DNA of 9,771 nt, taken from positions 1 to 9,771 of the forward strand of contig CANJOX010000103.1 in NCBI GenBank assembly GCA_947475795.1, in the 5' to 3' direction. This DNA comes from Gemmatimonadota bacterium (lineage in GTDB: Bacteria > Gemmatimonadota > Gemmatimonadetes > Gemmatimonadales > Gemmatimonadaceae). Of this stretch, positions 7,560 through 9,771 are shown piece after piece (positions within the stretch are counted from its first letter, which is position 1; every line of letters begins with the position of its first letter). The notes under the pieces are model-generated. The model worked only from the letters and a program-made list of their open reading frames with translations. It was not told the DNA's origin and made no database searches. A program made the position numbers and the translations under genes.

Positions 7560-8755
7560 GCGGGCCGCGATCCGAGCGGATCGGTGGCGGCGGTGCCGTA
7601 GACGCGCTCACGCTCGCTGCCGATGTTGACCAGAATGCCCGTCATGGCCAGCGTGAGCACGAGGTTTGACCGTCCGTACGACACGAACGGCAGCGTGAGG
7701 CCCGTGTTAGGGAGCAGGCCGATCACGACGCCGAGGTGGATGAAGGCCGTGAAGACGGTGACGAAGGTGATCCCGATCGCGACCAGCGCCCCGAACGGGG
7801 TCTGGGCCCGCTTGGCGATGCGAAACCCGAGCCAGCCGTAGAGGGCAAAGGCCAGCGTGATCCCGCCCAGCCCGACAAAGCCGAACTCCTCCCCCACCAC
7901 CGAGCCGATGAAGTCGTTGTAGGCCAGCGGCAGCCAGCCACGCTGCTGATTCCCCTGACTGAACCCGACGCCGGCGATGCCGCCCGACCCCACCGCGACG
8001 AACGATTGATACTGCTGGTCTCCGGTGGCCGACCGCGTGGCCGACTCCTGCTCCTTGGCGAGAAAGCTGGTCACACGCTTGCGGATGTACGTGCTCTGCG
8101 ACGCCTGAAACCCGATGAGCAGCATGCCGACGACCCCGAACAGCAGGAAGTGCGATACGCGGGCCCCACCGACGAACAGCAGCACCGCCATGATGAGACA
8201 GAACATCATGGCCACCGACACATCGGGCTCGAGGATGGCGAGCACACTCAGCATGCCGATCACCAGCACGAAGGGGAGCAGCCCCTTCCCCAGCTGTCGG
8301 ACCGCCGCCCCTTTTTTGACCAGCAGCATCGGGGTCCACACGAGCACCGCAAACTTGGCTAGCTCCGACGGCTGAATCGACCCGTTCAGGAGGTAGCGGC
8401 GCGAGCCGTACACGCTCTTGGAGATGGCCTCGGTGCCGGGCAGGATGATGACCAACATGAGGAGCAGACTGACACCCATGATCGGCCACGCCATCCGGCG
8501 CCAGCGATCGACATCGACCTTGGCGCACACAGCGAACACGGCGACCCCCACAAGGACCCCGGTGGCCTGGCGCAGCACGAAGAAGTGCCCGGGGCTGTTG
8601 GCCGAGATCGCCTGCAGCGCGCTGGCGCTGTACAGCACCGCGAGCCCGAACGTGACCAGGACGGCGGTGACGATGATGAGGGCACGCGCCTCCAGCGACA
8701 TGCGCCATCGATCGCGCGTCCCGGGCATCACGCGGGCCCGTTCGGACAGGCTCAT
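7556..8755 (-). CDS. ftsW: Septal peptidoglycan glycosyltransferase FtsW (SEDS family)
   Basis: Polytopic SEDS glycosyltransferase that polymerises lipid II at the division site together with a class B penicillin-binding protein. The 399 residues are a normal length, with about ten hydrophobic segments. The cytoplasmic N-terminus (1-22) precedes the first membrane helix ending in GLAVLYSASAL (37-47). Other signatures are GSRRYLLNGSIQPSELAKFA (117-136), EPDVSVAMM (176-184), and YNDFIGSVVGEEFGFVG (279-295) with Asp281 as the conserved catalytic aspartate. LLPNTGLTLPFVSYGRSN (347-364) matches the family motif that usually ends SYGGSS. FtsW is preferred over RodA because the gene lies between murD and murG, the standard ftsW position. 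Start and stop both overlap neighbours by 4 bases (murD upstream, murG downstream). A short 7-bp inverted repeat lies in its last codons. Confidence 0.97.
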   Translation of the reverse strand: MSLSERARVMPGTRDRWRMSLEARALIIVTAVLVTFGLAVLYSASALQAISANSPGHFFVLRQATGVLVGVAVFAVCAKVDVDRWRRMAWPIMGVSLLLMLVIILPGTEAISKSVYGSRRYLLNGSIQPSELAKFAVLVWTPMLLVKKGAAVRQLGKGLLPFVLVIGMLSVLAILEPDVSVAMMFCLIMAVLLFVGGARVSHFLLFGVVGMLLIGFQASQSTYIRKRVTSFLAKEQESATRSATGDQQYQSFVAVGSGGIAGVGFSQGNQQRGWLPLAYNDFIGSVVGEEFGFVGLGGITLAFALYGWLGFRIAKRAQTPFGALVAIGITFVTVFTAFIHLGVVIGLLPNTGLTLPFVSYGRSNLVLTLAMTGILVNIGSERERVYGTAATDPLGSRPA

Positions 8756-9771
8756 ACCGGCGGGCCCGCGAGCGCGTGGGCGAGCCGCGCAAACTCGCGG
8801 CCACGCTCCTCGTAATTGCGGAACATGTCGTAGCTCGAGCAGGCGGGGGACAGCAACACGGCGTCACCGGGCGACGCGAGCGTGGCCGCCCGGGCCATGA
8901 CCTGCTCGAAGCGATCGCGGCCACAGTGCTCCACGAGGACGCGGCCACGCAGCGGCGCCTCGAGATCGGCCACGATCTGCGCACCGGCTTCTCCGTACGC
9001 GAGCACGGCTTTCGCGGTGCGCAGCAGGTCGGGGACGAGCGTGGTGTAGGGCTCGCCTTTGTGTCGGCCGCCCAGCAGCACGATCGTGGGACGGATCATG
9101 CTGGCCAGCGCGACGCGGGTGGAATCGACGTTGGTGGCTTTGGAATCGTTCAGCCATTGCACGCCACGCCGGTCGAGCACCGGCTCGAGCCGATGCGGCA
9201 GCGCCCCAAAGGTGGACACGGCGTGCGCCAGCGTGGCACGCGCCGCCGGTGTGGCGTGCGCCGGGTCGGCCACCATCACGGCCAGCAGCGCCGCGAGCAC
9301 ATTGGCCACGTTATGGTCCCCCGCCAGCGCCACGCGATCACGCGCCACCAGCGGTGCCCCGAGCACCTGCAGCATCCCCGTGGTAGGGTCGAGGAAGGCG
9401 TCCACATCGGTGCGGTGCACGGAAAAACGATGCCAGTGGCCCGGAATGCCCGTGATCAGGGCGTCCACATCGGCATTGTCGGCGGTGGCCACCCACCGCG
9501 ACGACACGGTGGCGTTGGCGAAGAGGCGCCGTTTGTCGGCGTAGTACTCTGCCACGCCCGCGTAGCGATCGAGATGGTCGGCGCTGAGGGTCGTGAGCAC
9601 GCCCACGTCAGGGAGGATGCCGGGCGTGTCGTGCAGCTGGAACGACGACATTTCGAGGGCAGCCCACGCCGGTGGCGACGGCTGCAGCGCCAGCGCCGAC
9701 ACCGGCGTGCCGATGTTCCCCACGTCGGCGGCGTCGTGCCCCAAGGCGCGCAACAGGTGGCCGATGAGGGC
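8752..9771 (-). CDS. murD: UDP-N-acetylmuramoyl-L-alanine--D-glutamate ligase MurD (5' end outside window)
   Basis: Cytoplasmic ATP-dependent ligase adding D-Glu to UDP-MurNAc-L-Ala. About 340 residues are visible, against a usual length of about 450. The UDP-binding N-terminal domain and the ATP loop lie beyond the right edge; the visible reading begins A-L-I-G-H-L-L, the helix right after that loop. A TTG at 9753 is an internal codon, not the start. Central-domain signatures are VGNIGTPV, LEMSSFQL and LSADHLDRY, followed by YYADKRRLF with the candidate carbamylated lysine. C-terminal signatures are GDHNVANVLAALL, LPHRLEPV, WLNDSKATNVDST, LLGGRHKGEPY and SPACSSYDMFRNYEERG. NDSKATN with SPAC(S/A)S(Y/F)D is specific for MurD among Mur ligases. 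The stop overlaps the ftsW start as ATGA. Confidence 0.97.
   Translation of the reverse strand, partial: ALIGHLLRALGHDAADVGNIGTPVSALALQPSPPAWAALEMSSFQLHDTPGILPDVGVLTTLSADHLDRYAGVAEYYADKRRLFANATVSSRWVATADNADVDALITGIPGHWHRFSVHRTDVDAFLDPTTGMLQVLGAPLVARDRVALAGDHNVANVLAALLAVMVADPAHATPAARATLAHAVSTFGALPHRLEPVLDRRGVQWLNDSKATNVDSTRVALASMIRPTIVLLGGRHKGEPYTTLVPDLLRTAKAVLAYGEAGAQIVADLEAPLRGRVLVEHCGRDRFEQVMARAATLASPGDAVLLSPACSSYDMFRNYEERGREFARLAHALAGPPV

Noticed and set aside
7568..7583. CGATCCG/CGGATCG inverted repeat just before the murG start
   Set aside because: Only 7 bp with a 2-base spacer, and it lies inside the ftsW coding sequence; such short palindromes are expected in GC-rich genes.
7707..8984. 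425-codon minus-strand frame spanning ftsW and the end of murD
   Set aside because: It crosses the murD/ftsW junction in another frame and lacks the hydrophobic pattern or any motif; ftsW itself explains the region.
8752..9753. murD taken as a complete gene starting at 9753
   Set aside because: The frame is open to the window edge and the residues before 9753 (A-L-I-G-H-L-L) match the MurD helix after the ATP loop, so the true start lies outside.
1..9771. Novel defence, mobile or secondary-metabolite system
   Set aside because: All coding capacity is explained by cell wall and division genes plus one M14 peptidase; no transposase, integrase, toxin-antitoxin pair, CRISPR array or terminal repeats are visible.

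Overview
The window is high-GC bacterial DNA, densely coding, with every confident gene on the minus strand, so transcription runs from right to left. Most of it is a division and cell wall (dcw) cluster. In transcription order this is murD (N-terminus cut by the right edge), ftsW, murG, murC, ftsQ and ftsA. After a 123-base intergenic gap comes a large secreted M14-type zinc carboxypeptidase-like gene that runs off the left edge. Composition and protein style, including the large exported M14 protein with Ala/Pro/Gly-rich inserts, suggest a Gram-negative such as a member of Gemmatimonadota. That placement is inference from memory of the families, not something the window proves.

Right part (4193-9771): murD, ftsW, murG, murC, ftsQ and ftsA are nearly all translationally coupled. 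There are 4-base ATGA overlaps at murD/ftsW, ftsW/murG and ftsQ/ftsA, and a 1-base TGATG overlap at murC/ftsQ. The only break is a 65-base spacer between murG and murC. Together the products make UDP-MurNAc-L-Ala (MurC) and UDP-MurNAc-L-Ala-D-Glu (MurD), convert lipid I to lipid II (MurG), polymerise glycan at the septum (FtsW), and supply the divisome scaffold (FtsQ) and the membrane tether for FtsZ (FtsA).

Left part (1-2942): a spacer carries a GTAC-rich repeat unit present three times, two copies of which form a strong hairpin. Next is the M14 gene, with a GTG start, a signal peptide, visible HxxE/H zinc ligands and a C-terminal region resembling a class I glutamine amidotransferase-like fold.

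What is unusual is mostly absence and detail. ftsZ does not follow ftsA, murB and ddl are missing between murC and ftsQ, and MurG, FtsW and FtsA each carry a non-consensus residue in a conserved motif. I see no tRNA, rRNA, CRISPR array, insertion sequence, phage gene or defence gene, and no convincing novel multi-gene system.
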